Part shown: one piece after another, positions 6,973 to 15,680 of the stretch
Layout of the letters: each line of letters starts with the position of its first letter
Numbering within the stretch: position 1 is the stretch's first letter
Source of the DNA: Bacillota bacterium
Lineage (GTDB): Bacteria > Bacillota > UBA4882 > UBA10575
Length of the DNA: 36,765 nt
Direction: 5' to 3'
Assembly: GCA_012727425.1 (NCBI GenBank)
Contig: JAAYHQ010000021.1
Span: 1-36,765 of the forward strand
Made by a program: the position numbers and the translations under genes
The notes under the pieces: model-generated
Database searches by the model: none
What the model saw: only the letters and a program-made list of their open reading frames with translations
What the model was told of the DNA's origin: nothing

Positions 6973-8547
6973 CTAAAGCAAAGGTAAACAACTCTCCATC
7001 AACGCGGCAAACAGCGCCGCCGCCCGCTCCGCCCCGCCGGGTTCATCCTCCAGCAGGACCACCCCCACCAAGCGCGGCGCATGGGCCGGGGCGTAACCGG
7101 CAAACCAACTGTGAAAGACGGGCTGCTCACTGCGGTAGCCGGCTAGGACCATCCCATCAACACCCGACGCCTCCTGCCGGATCTGGGCCTTTTGCCCGGT
7201 ACCGTAGAGCACCGTTGCCGCCAACATCTTGCGTAGTGCCGCCACGGTCGCTGCCGTCAGGACCCGACGGCCCGGCCCTGTTACAGACGAAAGCCCCGTC
7301 CCATCCTCCCCCTGCAGCCCTTCCACCACAGAGGGGGGATAATAGACGCCGTCGCCAGCGATGACCTGTAGGAGCGCCGCGATCTGGACCGGGGTGACGG
7401 TAACCGGCGCGGCACTGCTAAACACGGATGCACCAGCGTCCACCGCATCCGGCGGCGGTAAAAACCCCGTCTCTTCCCCCGGGAAACCAAGCGTCGCCGT
7501 CCCCAAACCGCAAGCCTGCGCCATGGCCACAACCGGTTCCATCCCAAGCACCGACGCTACTTCCTGAAAAACCGGCCGTGCGCCGTAGGCAAAGGCCTGG
7601 GTCAAGGTGATTAAACCGGGGCCGGCTGCGGTCTCACCGATGAAAACCTGGTCCGGATGGAATTGTCCCCGCTCTAAAGCCGCGGCCGCCATGACTAAAC
7701 GCCACAGTCCGCCCGGCGGATACGCCGCCAACGCCCGGTTCTGGAGCGAACGGTCCGGGTCGTTCAGAGCGAGCAGCGGACGGTAGGGGTCAAAAACCGG
7801 TCGGCTGGCCAAAGCCCGGAGCTTCCCCGTCCCCACTTCCATCAGCACCACCGCCCCCTTGGCGACGCCGGCCTCATCCAGCAGCTTCTCGACCTTACTC
7901 TGTAAAGTAAAGTCCAGGGTCAAAACCAAGTTTCCAACCGGCCGTCCCCCGGTCTCCTTCTGATAGCGCCAGCCCAGGCCAGGAATGGGACGTTGGCGGG
8001 CATCGGTCATCACCGCCAGTTTGATACGGCGGTCACTGGCCAAAAACTCATCGTACACGGCCTCGAGCCCGGCAATTCCTTCCCCGGTCGCCGGGTGCAC
8101 ATACCCCAACAAGTGGTGAGCCAAAGGGTGGATCCCATACCGTAAGGGGATCGTACAGAAGGTCACCCCCGCCATGGGCCGTTCGGCCACAAAGCGGAGC
8201 AGATCGGCACCGGGGCTGGCGATGGTCACCGGTGTATGGGCATCCATCCTGATGTGGTGGGCGGCCAGCAAAGGCGTAAGCGCTTTCCGTTCTTCCGCGG
8301 TCAGCAACGGCGGAAAGACGGCGAGATAGGTTTGGTGGTCCCGCCCGGTCAGCGGCCGGCCCTGATAGTCCAAGATCGCGCCCCGCTGCCGGTAAAGGGC
8401 TAAACCGTCACTCCGCTGGTTAACCGCCTTGCGCGCCCATTGCCAATTGCCGGCCACCTGAATGGCGTAAAGACGAATGGCCAGGCAACATCCGGCCAAC
8501 AGTAAGACCACCCACAAAAAACCAATCCGTTGTCTTCTTTGCCCCAC
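6973..8547 (-). CDS. Class B penicillin-binding protein homologue with a lost active site
   Basis: The 524 residues have the layout of a class B PBP: a TM anchor at 9-28, an N-terminal dimerisation region (RGAILDYQGRPL at 55-66, the usual RGxIxDRNG), and a transpeptidase-like domain from about 205. None of the three catalytic motifs survives. YPPG at 276-279 is followed by GLWR (280-283) where active enzymes have STFK, so the nucleophile Ser is Gly and the Lys is Arg. The SxN triad is Gly-Ala-Arg (322-324). KTG after the conserved LAG is Tyr-Arg-Ser (471-473), just before HSWFAGYAPA. The frame is otherwise complete and well conserved, which points to a pseudoenzyme rather than decay. GTG 8547 has GGGAGGGG 7 nt upstream, inside a hairpin. 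It follows mltG, so a scaffolding or regulatory role in wall synthesis is a reasonable inference; nothing shows it directly. Confidence 0.85.
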   Translation of the reverse strand: MGQRRQRIGFLWVVLLLAGCCLAIRLYAIQVAGNWQWARKAVNQRSDGLALYRQRGAILDYQGRPLTGRDHQTYLAVFPPLLTAEERKALTPLLAAHHIRMDAHTPVTIASPGADLLRFVAERPMAGVTFCTIPLRYGIHPLAHHLLGYVHPATGEGIAGLEAVYDEFLASDRRIKLAVMTDARQRPIPGLGWRYQKETGGRPVGNLVLTLDFTLQSKVEKLLDEAGVAKGAVVLMEVGTGKLRALASRPVFDPYRPLLALNDPDRSLQNRALAAYPPGGLWRLVMAAAALERGQFHPDQVFIGETAAGPGLITLTQAFAYGARPVFQEVASVLGMEPVVAMAQACGLGTATLGFPGEETGFLPPPDAVDAGASVFSSAAPVTVTPVQIAALLQVIAGDGVYYPPSVVEGLQGEDGTGLSSVTGPGRRVLTAATVAALRKMLAATVLYGTGQKAQIRQEASGVDGMVLAGYRSEQPVFHSWFAGYAPAHAPRLVGVVLLEDEPGGAERAAALFAALMESCLPLL

Positions 8548-8550
8548 GAG

Positions 8551-8592
8551 AAAACCCCTCCCTGGTTAATTTAACCAAACAAGGAGGGGTTT
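8551..8592 (-). promoter_or_regulatory. Stem-loop that buries the PBP-like gene's ribosome-binding site
   Basis: A 10-bp stem (AAACCCCTCC with GGAGGGGTTT, 8552-8561 and 8583-8592) encloses a second inverted repeat, GGTTAA-T-TTAACC (8564-8576). On the minus strand the 3' arm overlaps the Shine-Dalgarno GGGAGGGG (8555-8562). It begins about 26 nt after the mltG stop. A short TTTT follows, so it could also act as a weak terminator after mltG. Confidence 0.65.
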
Positions 8593-8618
8593 AATTACCG
8601 AAGATGGGTTTTGGCCGG

Positions 8619-9758
8619 TTAATTTTGCCCCGCAGCCGTCTGCGCCAACTGGTTTTGGGCCCGGAGATGTTCCCGGTAAGTACGGGAAAAAACATGGGTC
8701 CCGTCGGGTTTGGCAAAGAAGTAGAGGTAATCGGTCTCCGCCGGTGACAAAACCGCCTGGAGGGAAGCGCGGCCGGGGTTCCCGATCGGGGTCGGCGGCA
8801 AACCTTGGTACAGGTAGGTATTATACGGAGAGTCAATCTGTAAATCCCGGTACAAAAGGCGTGGTTTACGCTCACCAAGAGCGTACTGGACCGTAGCGCA
8901 GGATTGCAAAAGTTGGCCCCGTTTCAAACGGTTGTAAAAGATCCCCGCAATAATCGGACGTTCTGCTTCCACTTTGGCTTCGCCCTCCACAATGGAAGCG
9001 AGCGTCACCAACTCCACCGGAGAAAACCCTAACGGCGGCTGCACATCTTTCGTCACTTCCGCCCAGACCTGACGGAACCGTTGGAAAAACACCGACAAAA
9101 TCTCTTCTTCCGTCGCTCCCTTGGCAAATTCATAGGTGTCCGGGAAAAGGAATCCCTCACCAGAAACGGGAGCAAACTCGACCAGTTGTGAACGGAGAAA
9201 GACCCGGTCATGCAAGAGTTCCTGGAAACGTTCTTCATCAACCAGACCCTTGTTGCTCAGTAAACGTCCAATTTCCGCCATAGTGTAACCTTCCGGAACG
9301 GTAACGCGGTAGATTATCGGACGGCCTGTTTTTAGCTCCCGCAGTAAATACCGGAACGAAAACTCCGGTCCAAACTTGTAATGACCGGCTTTCAATGAGT
9401 TTTGTTGGCCAGTAAGATAGAGGTACCAAACAAAACTACGCTTGTTCTTGATTAAACCTTTCTCCTCGAGGAGCGACCCAATTTGAAAGACCGAGGAGCC
9501 CAATGGAATATCAATTGTACTCTGTTGCGGATTGTAAACCTTCCGGTTTATTTGCACCCCGTTATAAATCCAGACTGCTTGTCCCACTAAAAAAATGAGG
9601 CCGCAGCAGAATAAAGCTGGCAAAGCCAATTGAAAACGAGACCGGTCTCGCCGGACCGGTCTGAACAACCGGGAGATACTCTGGAACAAGAAACGGATGA
9701 ATTTAAGACCCGGGAGAACCCGATTATTGGGGTGGGGAAGCGTGTTGTGTTTTCCCAC
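8619..9758 (-). CDS. mltG: Endolytic murein transglycosylase (YceG/MltG family)
   Basis: MltG cleaves nascent glycan strands at the outer face of the membrane and sets their length. The 379 residues contain a basic cytoplasmic tail (1-43), one TM helix at about 44-65, a LysM-like part (IPLGSSVFQIGSLLEEKGLI at 84-103; VTVPEGYTMAEIGRLL), and the YceG catalytic domain. The catalytic Glu is Glu258 in LASIVEGEA; GFLFPDTYEF, FYNRL and YNTYLYQGLPPTPIGNPG are also family blocks. GTG 9758 has AGGAGGG 6 nt upstream, and a TATAAT lies at 9779-9784. The ruvX-yrzB-mltG order matches Bacillus (yrrK-yrzB-yrrL). The inactive PBP gene that follows is not part of that known order. Confidence 0.96.
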   Translation of the reverse strand: MGKHNTLPHPNNRVLPGLKFIRFLFQSISRLFRPVRRDRSRFQLALPALFCCGLIFLVGQAVWIYNGVQINRKVYNPQQSTIDIPLGSSVFQIGSLLEEKGLIKNKRSFVWYLYLTGQQNSLKAGHYKFGPEFSFRYLLRELKTGRPIIYRVTVPEGYTMAEIGRLLSNKGLVDEERFQELLHDRVFLRSQLVEFAPVSGEGFLFPDTYEFAKGATEEEILSVFFQRFRQVWAEVTKDVQPPLGFSPVELVTLASIVEGEAKVEAERPIIAGIFYNRLKRGQLLQSCATVQYALGERKPRLLYRDLQIDSPYNTYLYQGLPPTPIGNPGRASLQAVLSPAETDYLYFFAKPDGTHVFSRTYREHLRAQNQLAQTAAGQN

Positions 9759-9778
9759 TGGCGTCCCTCCTCGCTCTA

Positions 9779-9807
9779 ATTATACCGGATCTTCTCCCCG
9801 GATGCTA
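9779..9807 (-). promoter_or_regulatory. Possible promoter for mltG
   Basis: TATAAT (9784-9779, minus strand) lies 20 bp before the mltG start, but the hexamer 17 bp upstream is a poor -35 match (TAGCAT). The site would give a leader of about 15 nt. Confidence 0.35.
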
Positions 9808-9873
9808 CCTCGAAAAAGCGCGCTTTAATTCACTTGGTACCGATTAATGTCACCGGCGTGCACGGCTGAAGAC

Positions 9874-10266
9874 CTATTCTTCACCGGTCTTTAGTTCTTC
9901 ATCCGCAGCAGTCGGCGGGATTTCCTCACCACTGCCGGCTCCTTCGTCCGCTTCGTCCTCGTCATCAAAATCATAAGCACTGTCCGCATCGAACAAATCC
10001 AGATCCATATTTTCCGCTTCCAAAAGCGCCTGGATCTTTTCCAGTTCTTCTTCCTCGACGTCGACTAAGATCTCTTCATTGTTGGCATCGGTCTCCAGAC
10101 GAAAAACATGGGCTTCCTCTTCGTCCGGATTCTCTTGAATTTCCGGGACCAAAATAACATATCTTTTATCATCCATCTCCAACGTCCGTTCCAGGCTGTA
10201 GCGATACTCCTGATCATCCTCGTCAATCAGGATAATCCAATCTTCCTCCCCGTGATGATGGGCCAT
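9874..10266 (-). CDS. yrzB: DUF1292 (YrzB family) acidic protein
   Basis: A 130-residue, strongly acidic cytoplasmic protein. The conserved DUF1292 part is residues 1-75 (WIILIDEDDQEYRYSLERTLEMDDKRYVILVPE, then EEEAHVFRLETDANNEEILVDVEEEELEKI). The C-terminal 50 residues are a low-complexity Asp/Glu tail longer than in Bacillus YrzB. The function of the family is unknown; it is nearly always next to ruvX, as here. ATG 10266 follows AAAGGAGGG. Confidence 0.9.
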   Translation of the reverse strand: MAHHHGEEDWIILIDEDDQEYRYSLERTLEMDDKRYVILVPEIQENPDEEEAHVFRLETDANNEEILVDVEEEELEKIQALLEAENMDLDLFDADSAYDFDDEDEADEGAGSGEEIPPTAADEELKTGEE

Positions 10267-10346
10267 GTTTACCCTCCTTTTCGCTTAATGAGTATATTTT
10301 CCCCTAAACCGGCACTGAATACAAGAGGATTTTATCAATTCCAACA

Positions 10347-10787
10347 CTAATTTTTATTTTTCCGGAAAGTGCCGGACCGGAGATAGCTCTCCAGGAGCAA
10401 AACCGCCGCCAATTGGTCGATTACTTGCCGCCGGCGGTGGCGCCGCACATTTCCTTCGAGCAACGCCCGCTCAGCCTGGACGGTTGTTAATCTTTCGTCC
10501 CAAAAAACCGGTTTCACCCCACAAGCCTGACCTAAACGCGTACCAAAGGCCATGACCTTCTCCGCCTCCGGACCGATCTCTCCATTCATATGACGGGGTA
10601 AACCAATTAATAACCCGGAACATTGATGTTTTTGAAAAAGAGCCGTTAAATATGCTAAATCCTGCGGCAACCCGCTCCGTTGGTAAACCTCTAGTCCTTG
10701 GGCCGTCAAGCCCAGCGGATCGCTGAGCGCAACGCCAATCCGTTTCTCCCCCACATCAAGGGCCATAATCCGTTGCCAATCTTCCAT
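10347..10787 (-). CDS. ruvX: Putative pre-16S rRNA nuclease / Holliday junction resolvase-like (RuvX/YqgF)
   Basis: The 146 residues show the RNase H-like fold of YqgF: MALDVGEKRIGVALSD (8-23, with catalytic Asp11), LLIGLPRHMNGEIGPEAEKV, VFWDERLTTVQAE and VIDQLAAVLLLESYL. The family matures the 5' end of 16S rRNA in E. coli and was first proposed as a resolvase. I chose ATG 10787, which has AGGGGT 7 nt upstream; an earlier in-frame ATG at 10841 has no clear Shine-Dalgarno and would add 18 residues not usual in the family. The 178-bp gap upstream holds no gene that I can see. Confidence 0.95.
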   Translation of the reverse strand: MEDWQRIMALDVGEKRIGVALSDPLGLTAQGLEVYQRSGLPQDLAYLTALFQKHQCSGLLIGLPRHMNGEIGPEAEKVMAFGTRLGQACGVKPVFWDERLTTVQAERALLEGNVRRHRRRQVIDQLAAVLLLESYLRSGTFRKNKN

Positions 10788-10965
10788 ACTTTCTACCCCT
10801 AACCTTTGCGCGAACCCGTCGCGCCGCTCATTACTCGCCATACACTGCCCGGCGCTATCGCTTATGTGGGCGGCTTGTGGGATTGTCTATACACCCCTCC
10901 ACCCGCACGGGGGCTGAATGTTCCTCCGCCAACAGGAAATCCCGTCCGCCCTGTCCGCGTTTCTT

Positions 10966-12498
10966 TTACCGCTCGGAAGGAACAATCAACCGCACTTGGT
11001 AACTGTGTTTCGGAACCGTATCCACCTCCGGTTTGCCCGAAAACTCAACCAGACCAACCTCGGGAAAAGCGGTTAACGCCTCTTTCGCCTCCGGCAAAGA
11101 TTTGCCGGCGATCGCCCGCATGACCTTGTCCCGGTCAATCTGTCCCCGGATCTTCGCCACCGCCAGCACGTTAACCTTTGCTTCTTCCAGTTTGCCTTCG
11201 GCCTTCACTTCCCGGCAAGCAATCTCGTTGGTAACGGGCCGAAAACCCACTGGTAATGTCTGATACATGTTATGTTCCAACCACTTGTAAAGGTGCGTTT
11301 TACTCAGTAAAGGAGCAACAATTTTATAAGCCACTTTCACCGTTAATGTGTTACTTTCCGTCCCCACCGGTTGCTCCGCACGCACTTGGCCAAGCTCGGT
11401 GGTTATTAACTCCGGCAGTAACAAATAACCCTCTTCCGCCAGTTCGTTGACGACCGCTTCCACCCGTAACGCCACCTGCCGCTTTGCTTCTGCTTCCGCC
11501 CGCCGCAGGTCTTCCTCCTGCACCACCGGGACCAGACGGTCTTCACCCGTCGTAAACCGCTGCGGGTTAATCACATGTAACGTATTGGCCAGATGTCCCT
11601 CAATGACGGTAATCATCTGCCGCTCCACATTGCCTACGGTCCCCTTTTCAACGGCTTCCACTTCGACTTCGGCCTGGCCGTAGTTTTCACCGGTCGGCAC
11701 CCCCAGTTCATAACGGGTGCTTTTCTTCGGGACCACCACCGGTTTGGTTGTCACAAACTTCGTCCCTGTTTTGGTCGCCACCACGGTCCCTTTGGGCACA
11801 ATAACCGGGTTTACTCCGCTGTTGATGAAGTAGACCGTTCCTCTGGCCGGAACGTCGCCCACCCGCTTCCGTCCAGTGGTCGCTAGGGACACACTCAATT
11901 CATCCTGTTTCTCCTGGAGTTTCAGTGGTAAATTCCCCTGCAGAACTTCCCGTTCACCAAATTTGACACTGGCAGCCGCCACCGTCCGGAACATGTGGTC
12001 CCGCGTGGCCGGATGAACGATAATACTAAGCCGCGGTCGAAAAAGAAGAAAGGCCGCCACCAGTAAACTGAACCCGGTCACCCCTAACGCCAACAGCAAA
12101 CGGCCCCCCCGCATGGGCGGAACGGTCAGGGGAACCTCTTCTTCCCGGACCGGAACCGCTTCCGCGGTCATCTCCTCCAGTTCGATCGGCAGATGATTCT
12201 GATAAACCTCCGGTTTCTCCTCTTTCTCCGCCTCCAGCTTCTCCTTGATCTCCATCCCTAACCGGGCTGCAAGCTTACGAACCGTCCGGTCCTTCACCAC
12301 CAGAACAAGTTCTTTTTCCTCTTCTTCGCTGTAGTACTTTAAAAGCCGCAGATTAATCTCGTTCCGGAGAAAAGGGACCCGGGTCGGTGAATAAATAATG
12401 ATGCGGTGGCTTACACTTTCCCGCATTTTTCGGATTAATCCATGCACCGTTTCATCCCGTGCGACCGGGATCACTTCCGTTTTCCGCAATGCCCACAC
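10966..12498 (-). CDS. Membrane-anchored baseplate-J-like protein
   Basis: The 510 residues divide into a cytoplasmic N-terminal domain (about 1-95; VSHRIIIYSPTRVPFLRNEINLRLLKYYSEEEEKELVLVVKD), an acidic linker, one TM helix (131-154) and a long outer part. The outer part has a GTVYFINSG...VIVPKGTVVATKTGTKFVTT segment and a YGQAEVEVEAVEKGTVGNV segment, which resemble the Baseplate_J domain found in contractile phage tails and also in many Firmicute membrane proteins. No other phage gene is near, so this is not a tail component. The function is unknown. GTG 12498 has GGAAGAAGG just upstream and overlaps the end of the preceding phosphatase-like gene by 47 bp, which suggests translational coupling. 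Confidence 0.8.
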   Translation of the reverse strand: MWALRKTEVIPVARDETVHGLIRKMRESVSHRIIIYSPTRVPFLRNEINLRLLKYYSEEEEKELVLVVKDRTVRKLAARLGMEIKEKLEAEKEEKPEVYQNHLPIELEEMTAEAVPVREEEVPLTVPPMRGGRLLLALGVTGFSLLVAAFLLFRPRLSIIVHPATRDHMFRTVAAASVKFGEREVLQGNLPLKLQEKQDELSVSLATTGRKRVGDVPARGTVYFINSGVNPVIVPKGTVVATKTGTKFVTTKPVVVPKKSTRYELGVPTGENYGQAEVEVEAVEKGTVGNVERQMITVIEGHLANTLHVINPQRFTTGEDRLVPVVQEEDLRRAEAEAKRQVALRVEAVVNELAEEGYLLLPELITTELGQVRAEQPVGTESNTLTVKVAYKIVAPLLSKTHLYKWLEHNMYQTLPVGFRPVTNEIACREVKAEGKLEEAKVNVLAVAKIRGQIDRDKVMRAIAGKSLPEAKEALTAFPEVGLVEFSGKPEVDTVPKHSYQVRLIVPSER

Positions 12499-14536
12499 AC
12501 CTTCTTCCTGCCTGTTTTAATAAGGCAAAAAGACCTCTCCGCTCCCGTGCCATCCACTGATCAGCCAGGATAATCAGCGGATAAAGAACCAAAGGAGCCA
12601 GCACCACAATCCCCGAATCATTGGCCAGGAAAGCAACCAGCCCTGTTTTGACTGCGATGATCACCCCTGGCCGGTACCATTCCGCTTCCGGCTTTGGCCG
12701 GTCCGGAGCAGTTTTTTTCTCCGCCACCCGCAAACCAACAAGGAAAATAAGATAAACCAGTAAAAGCGTTGGCCCCCATGGGCTATAGTTGATTAACTCC
12801 AGATTCATCCGGATTTTGCGCACCGCAATGGCACCAAGCTCTTCCCATGCACCCAAACGTAACAACCGGAAGGCATTATGAAGATGGGTTGTCCCCCCTG
12901 CAGACACATAGAACATCTGCACGCCCAACCCCACCAACAGGCAGCAGGCAAACAACAGCAAGTTCCGCCTGGCGAGCGCCGCCGGTTTCATCCGGCGGCC
13001 GATCAGCCCGGCGGCGTAGGTAAGGGCCACGCCGCCGCCAAAATTGGCTCCCCAAACCGGCGAAACAATCAGCAAAACCACGGCCCCCAGCAGGAGTCCG
13101 CTCCACTTCCGTCCCGGGGAATGGATCAGGGAATCGGCAGTCCCCAAAAGGAAAACGCCGAGCAAAATCCCCAGATACTCGTTGCCCAAACCGTAAAAGC
13201 GGTGTCCCAACACCGGACTGGGCCCTAGTAAGGAAGACAGCATCAACTTGGCTCCAAAAAACAGATCAACCAGAATCACCAGGGCTGTCCCGAGCAAAAG
13301 CCCCCGGTAAGCCGACCGCCGGGTGGGAAAAAACCACCGGAGGAGGGCCCACAGCCCACCGCTGCCCAAAACAAGAAAGAGGGCCAAGAAAAGCCAATTG
13401 GTGATTCGGAATGGTGCCAGCAGGAGCAATGTCAAAGGCACAGCGGCCAAAGCCGGTAAAACCGCTCTGACATATGTCGTTGCCCGGTACCACGGGGTTA
13501 AAGGTAACCACAGCGCCACCAGCAGCCAGCAGACGAGTAAAGAAAGGAAAAGATGGAGGATGCGCATTCGTTGCCGCAAATTAATCCCCCAATAGCGCCG
13601 TTCTTCCTGTAACTGGGACCAATCACCCGCCGTCCACCAACGACGGCCGCTTGCTTCCTCCACCGTACCGCTGGTCAAGTCGGTAATCAGGGTCGCCAGA
13701 TCATCCGCGGTGATTAGCCCCGGTTGCCGGGTCGCCGGGGACGTCAGTAAACCCGGTGCATTCCTTTTCTGTTCTATTAATAACGGAAGGAGCGGCAGAT
13801 CGTTCCCGTCCTTAGTCGAGGACGGAACGGCCACCAAAAGCAAGAGCACCGTATTTCCCGGAGTTGCCGCGCTGAGGCGCGCCAGAAAGGCATCAATCCG
13901 CTTCAGCGTTATCGCTCGCAGCCGCGACCATTGTTCGTCCGTCATCAGCCCGCGGTAGCCTTCTAACCGTTCCAAATCCCCGGTCTCGACCAGGATGAGG
14001 TCGGTGGTGGGGAGCAAAGCGAGGACCAAATCGCCAAGTCGTTGGTAATCAGTCCGCAAGCCGAAGGGAAAAGCCACATCGGCTTGTAAAATCCGCCGGT
14101 CACTAAACTCGTAATCGACAACACCAGCGTGATCGCTGAGGAAAATGCGGGCGCTCCGGTTTGGTTGCCAGGGAAGATCGGCATTACCAAGAAAAGCCGT
14201 TCGTAGTCCCGCTTGGCGCAGACGAGAACCAAGCTTCCCGCGTACCGGTTCCCGCTTCCCCTCTCCTGGAGTGGACACCGCACTAAAAGCCGTAAAAACC
14301 TTTTCCGGGGTTAGTCGCCCCGCCACCGGAACCACAACCAGACCGACCTGGCCCTGCGTTAAAATCCGCTGCAAACAGGGGTAGTCCGCCGTATCAAAAT
14401 CGGCAAAATCAACCCGGGTCAAATTCACCAGAACCAATTTGGCAGCGGGGCTTCGGCCAATTGCCGCTGCGGGAAGCGGAAAAACAACAATCAGTAAAAA
14501 GAACAAAAACCATCGGCAACCTTTATTTTTGATCAT
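12452..14536 (-). CDS. Polytopic membrane protein with an alkaline-phosphatase-like ectodomain (unnamed)
   Basis: I do not recognise a named family. Residues 1-27 are an export signal. Residues 30-310 form a soluble outer domain whose blocks (LVLVNLTRVDFADFD, then LRQAGLRTAFLGNADLPW, TDLILVETGDLERLEG, NTVLLLLVAVPSS and ADDLATLITDLTSG) follow the order seen in alkaline phosphatase/sulfatase-fold proteins; the typical metal-binding DG/DS-T and DHG motifs are not evident. From about 330 onward are nine or ten hydrophobic helices, with GLGNEYLGILLG and ANFGGGVALTYAAG between them, and a short basic cytoplasmic tail. ATG 14536 has only a distant GGAG. It starts 26 bp after the AI-2E gene and overlaps the baseplate-J-like gene. 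An envelope-modifying role is a guess. Confidence 0.7.
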   Translation of the reverse strand: MIKNKGCRWFLFFLLIVVFPLPAAAIGRSPAAKLVLVNLTRVDFADFDTADYPCLQRILTQGQVGLVVVPVAGRLTPEKVFTAFSAVSTPGEGKREPVRGKLGSRLRQAGLRTAFLGNADLPWQPNRSARIFLSDHAGVVDYEFSDRRILQADVAFPFGLRTDYQRLGDLVLALLPTTDLILVETGDLERLEGYRGLMTDEQWSRLRAITLKRIDAFLARLSAATPGNTVLLLLVAVPSSTKDGNDLPLLPLLIEQKRNAPGLLTSPATRQPGLITADDLATLITDLTSGTVEEASGRRWWTAGDWSQLQEERRYWGINLRQRMRILHLFLSLLVCWLLVALWLPLTPWYRATTYVRAVLPALAAVPLTLLLLAPFRITNWLFLALFLVLGSGGLWALLRWFFPTRRSAYRGLLLGTALVILVDLFFGAKLMLSSLLGPSPVLGHRFYGLGNEYLGILLGVFLLGTADSLIHSPGRKWSGLLLGAVVLLIVSPVWGANFGGGVALTYAAGLIGRRMKPAALARRNLLLFACCLLVGLGVQMFYVSAGGTTHLHNAFRLLRLGAWEELGAIAVRKIRMNLELINYSPWGPTLLLVYLIFLVGLRVAEKKTAPDRPKPEAEWYRPGVIIAVKTGLVAFLANDSGIVVLAPLVLYPLIILADQWMARERRGLFALLKQAGRRCVGIAENGSDPGRTG

Positions 14537-14562
14537 ATCTTAACCCATACTCCACTGTCAAT

Positions 14563-15591
14563 CTACTCGCCGCTAAATAGAAATTTTTTACAATAGTATT
14601 TGATCAGTACCTGCAAAACAGCGCCCACCGGTACGGCAAAGACAATCCCGCCAAACCCAAACAATTCACCACCGATCAAAATGAGAAAAATGACCGCCAA
14701 CGGATTTAAACCAACGCGGCCCCCAATTAACCGCGGCACGATGACAATTGATTCGATCTGGTTGACAAGGAAGAAGAGGATAATAACATAAGCCGCTCGC
14801 CAGAGACTGGCCTGCGTGGCCAGTAGAACCGCAGGAAACGCACCCACCACCGGTCCAAAATAGGGAATGAGATTAAAGAGGCCCGCCAGCGCCCCAAGGA
14901 GAATCGCCAGGTCAACCTGGAGAAACAAAAGGCCAACCGTCAACAGCAGGCCCACCAGCAAAGAAGAAAGGGCCTGCGCGCGGAGGTAACCGGTGACCAC
15001 CGCAATTACTTCAAAGACCACCGCCCGCTCTTCGCCAAACAACCGTTTACTCCAGGTGTGAACCGTAGTTTTCAATTTTTCCATGTCTTTACTGAAGTAA
15101 AAGGCCAGTACCGGAACGAGCAAGAGAAACAAGACCTGCGAAAAAAAAGAGAGTAAAAGCGAAACCAGACGCAGTAAAAAATGGCGTAAAGCCTCTTCAC
15201 CACGGTATAAAGCCTCATCGACCACCTCCCGGACATTCTGGGGCAACGCAAACCGCTTATACTCCTTATTCAACCGGGCAAACCAGTTTTGGAGATCCTT
15301 TACATAGGTCGGCAGTTTGGTTAGCGCCTGGTTCAGATCATCCAGGAGGCCGGGCAGGAAGTTAACGGCTAAAACCAAGCCGAAAACCGTCATGAGAAAA
15401 TAGACGGTGATCACCGCCGTCAAGCGGCGGGCGCCTTTCCGTTCAAACCACTTCACCAACGGTTCGATAACAAAAGCGAGGAAGAAAGCGAGAAAAAAAG
15501 TGATTAAAACCCGGGGGAAAACTAACAAAGCCAGAATAAACAGCGCTAAAACGGCGGTAACGGCCAGTAACGGCTGGATTTTACGCCCCAT
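14563..15591 (-). CDS. AI-2E family (PerM/YtvI-like) membrane transporter
   Basis: The 342 residues have the AI-2E permease pattern: two N-terminal helices (12-43), a third at about 58-82, a charged cytoplasmic-side stretch (85-135), another helix pair around 140-165, and a conserved C-terminal block with GLFNLIPYFGPVVGAFPAVLLA, NQIESIVIVPRLIGGRVGLNPLAVIFLILIGGELFGFGGIVFAVPVGAVL. Family members have been linked to autoinducer-2, Na+/H+ exchange or other export; the substrate here cannot be told. ATG 15591 follows an AAAGGG motif. It lies between the YtxH-like gene and the phosphatase-like membrane gene, probably in one operon. Confidence 0.92.
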   Translation of the reverse strand: MGRKIQPLLAVTAVLALFILALLVFPRVLITFFLAFFLAFVIEPLVKWFERKGARRLTAVITVYFLMTVFGLVLAVNFLPGLLDDLNQALTKLPTYVKDLQNWFARLNKEYKRFALPQNVREVVDEALYRGEEALRHFLLRLVSLLLSFFSQVLFLLLVPVLAFYFSKDMEKLKTTVHTWSKRLFGEERAVVFEVIAVVTGYLRAQALSSLLVGLLLTVGLLFLQVDLAILLGALAGLFNLIPYFGPVVGAFPAVLLATQASLWRAAYVIILFFLVNQIESIVIVPRLIGGRVGLNPLAVIFLILIGGELFGFGGIVFAVPVGAVLQVLIKYYCKKFLFSGE

Positions 15592-15680
15592 TTTCCCTTT
15601 TCCCTGTCTTTATGTAAAACGGGCTCAAATTCGCAATAGATTGACCCAATGGCGCTTTTCCAAAGCTCCGTCTTTACCCT

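Noticed and set aside
10966-12498. Prophage or tail-like particle suggested by the baseplate-J-like domain
   Set aside because: No sheath, tube, tail-fibre, lysis or integrase gene is present, and the protein has a TM helix and a chromosomal-type operon.
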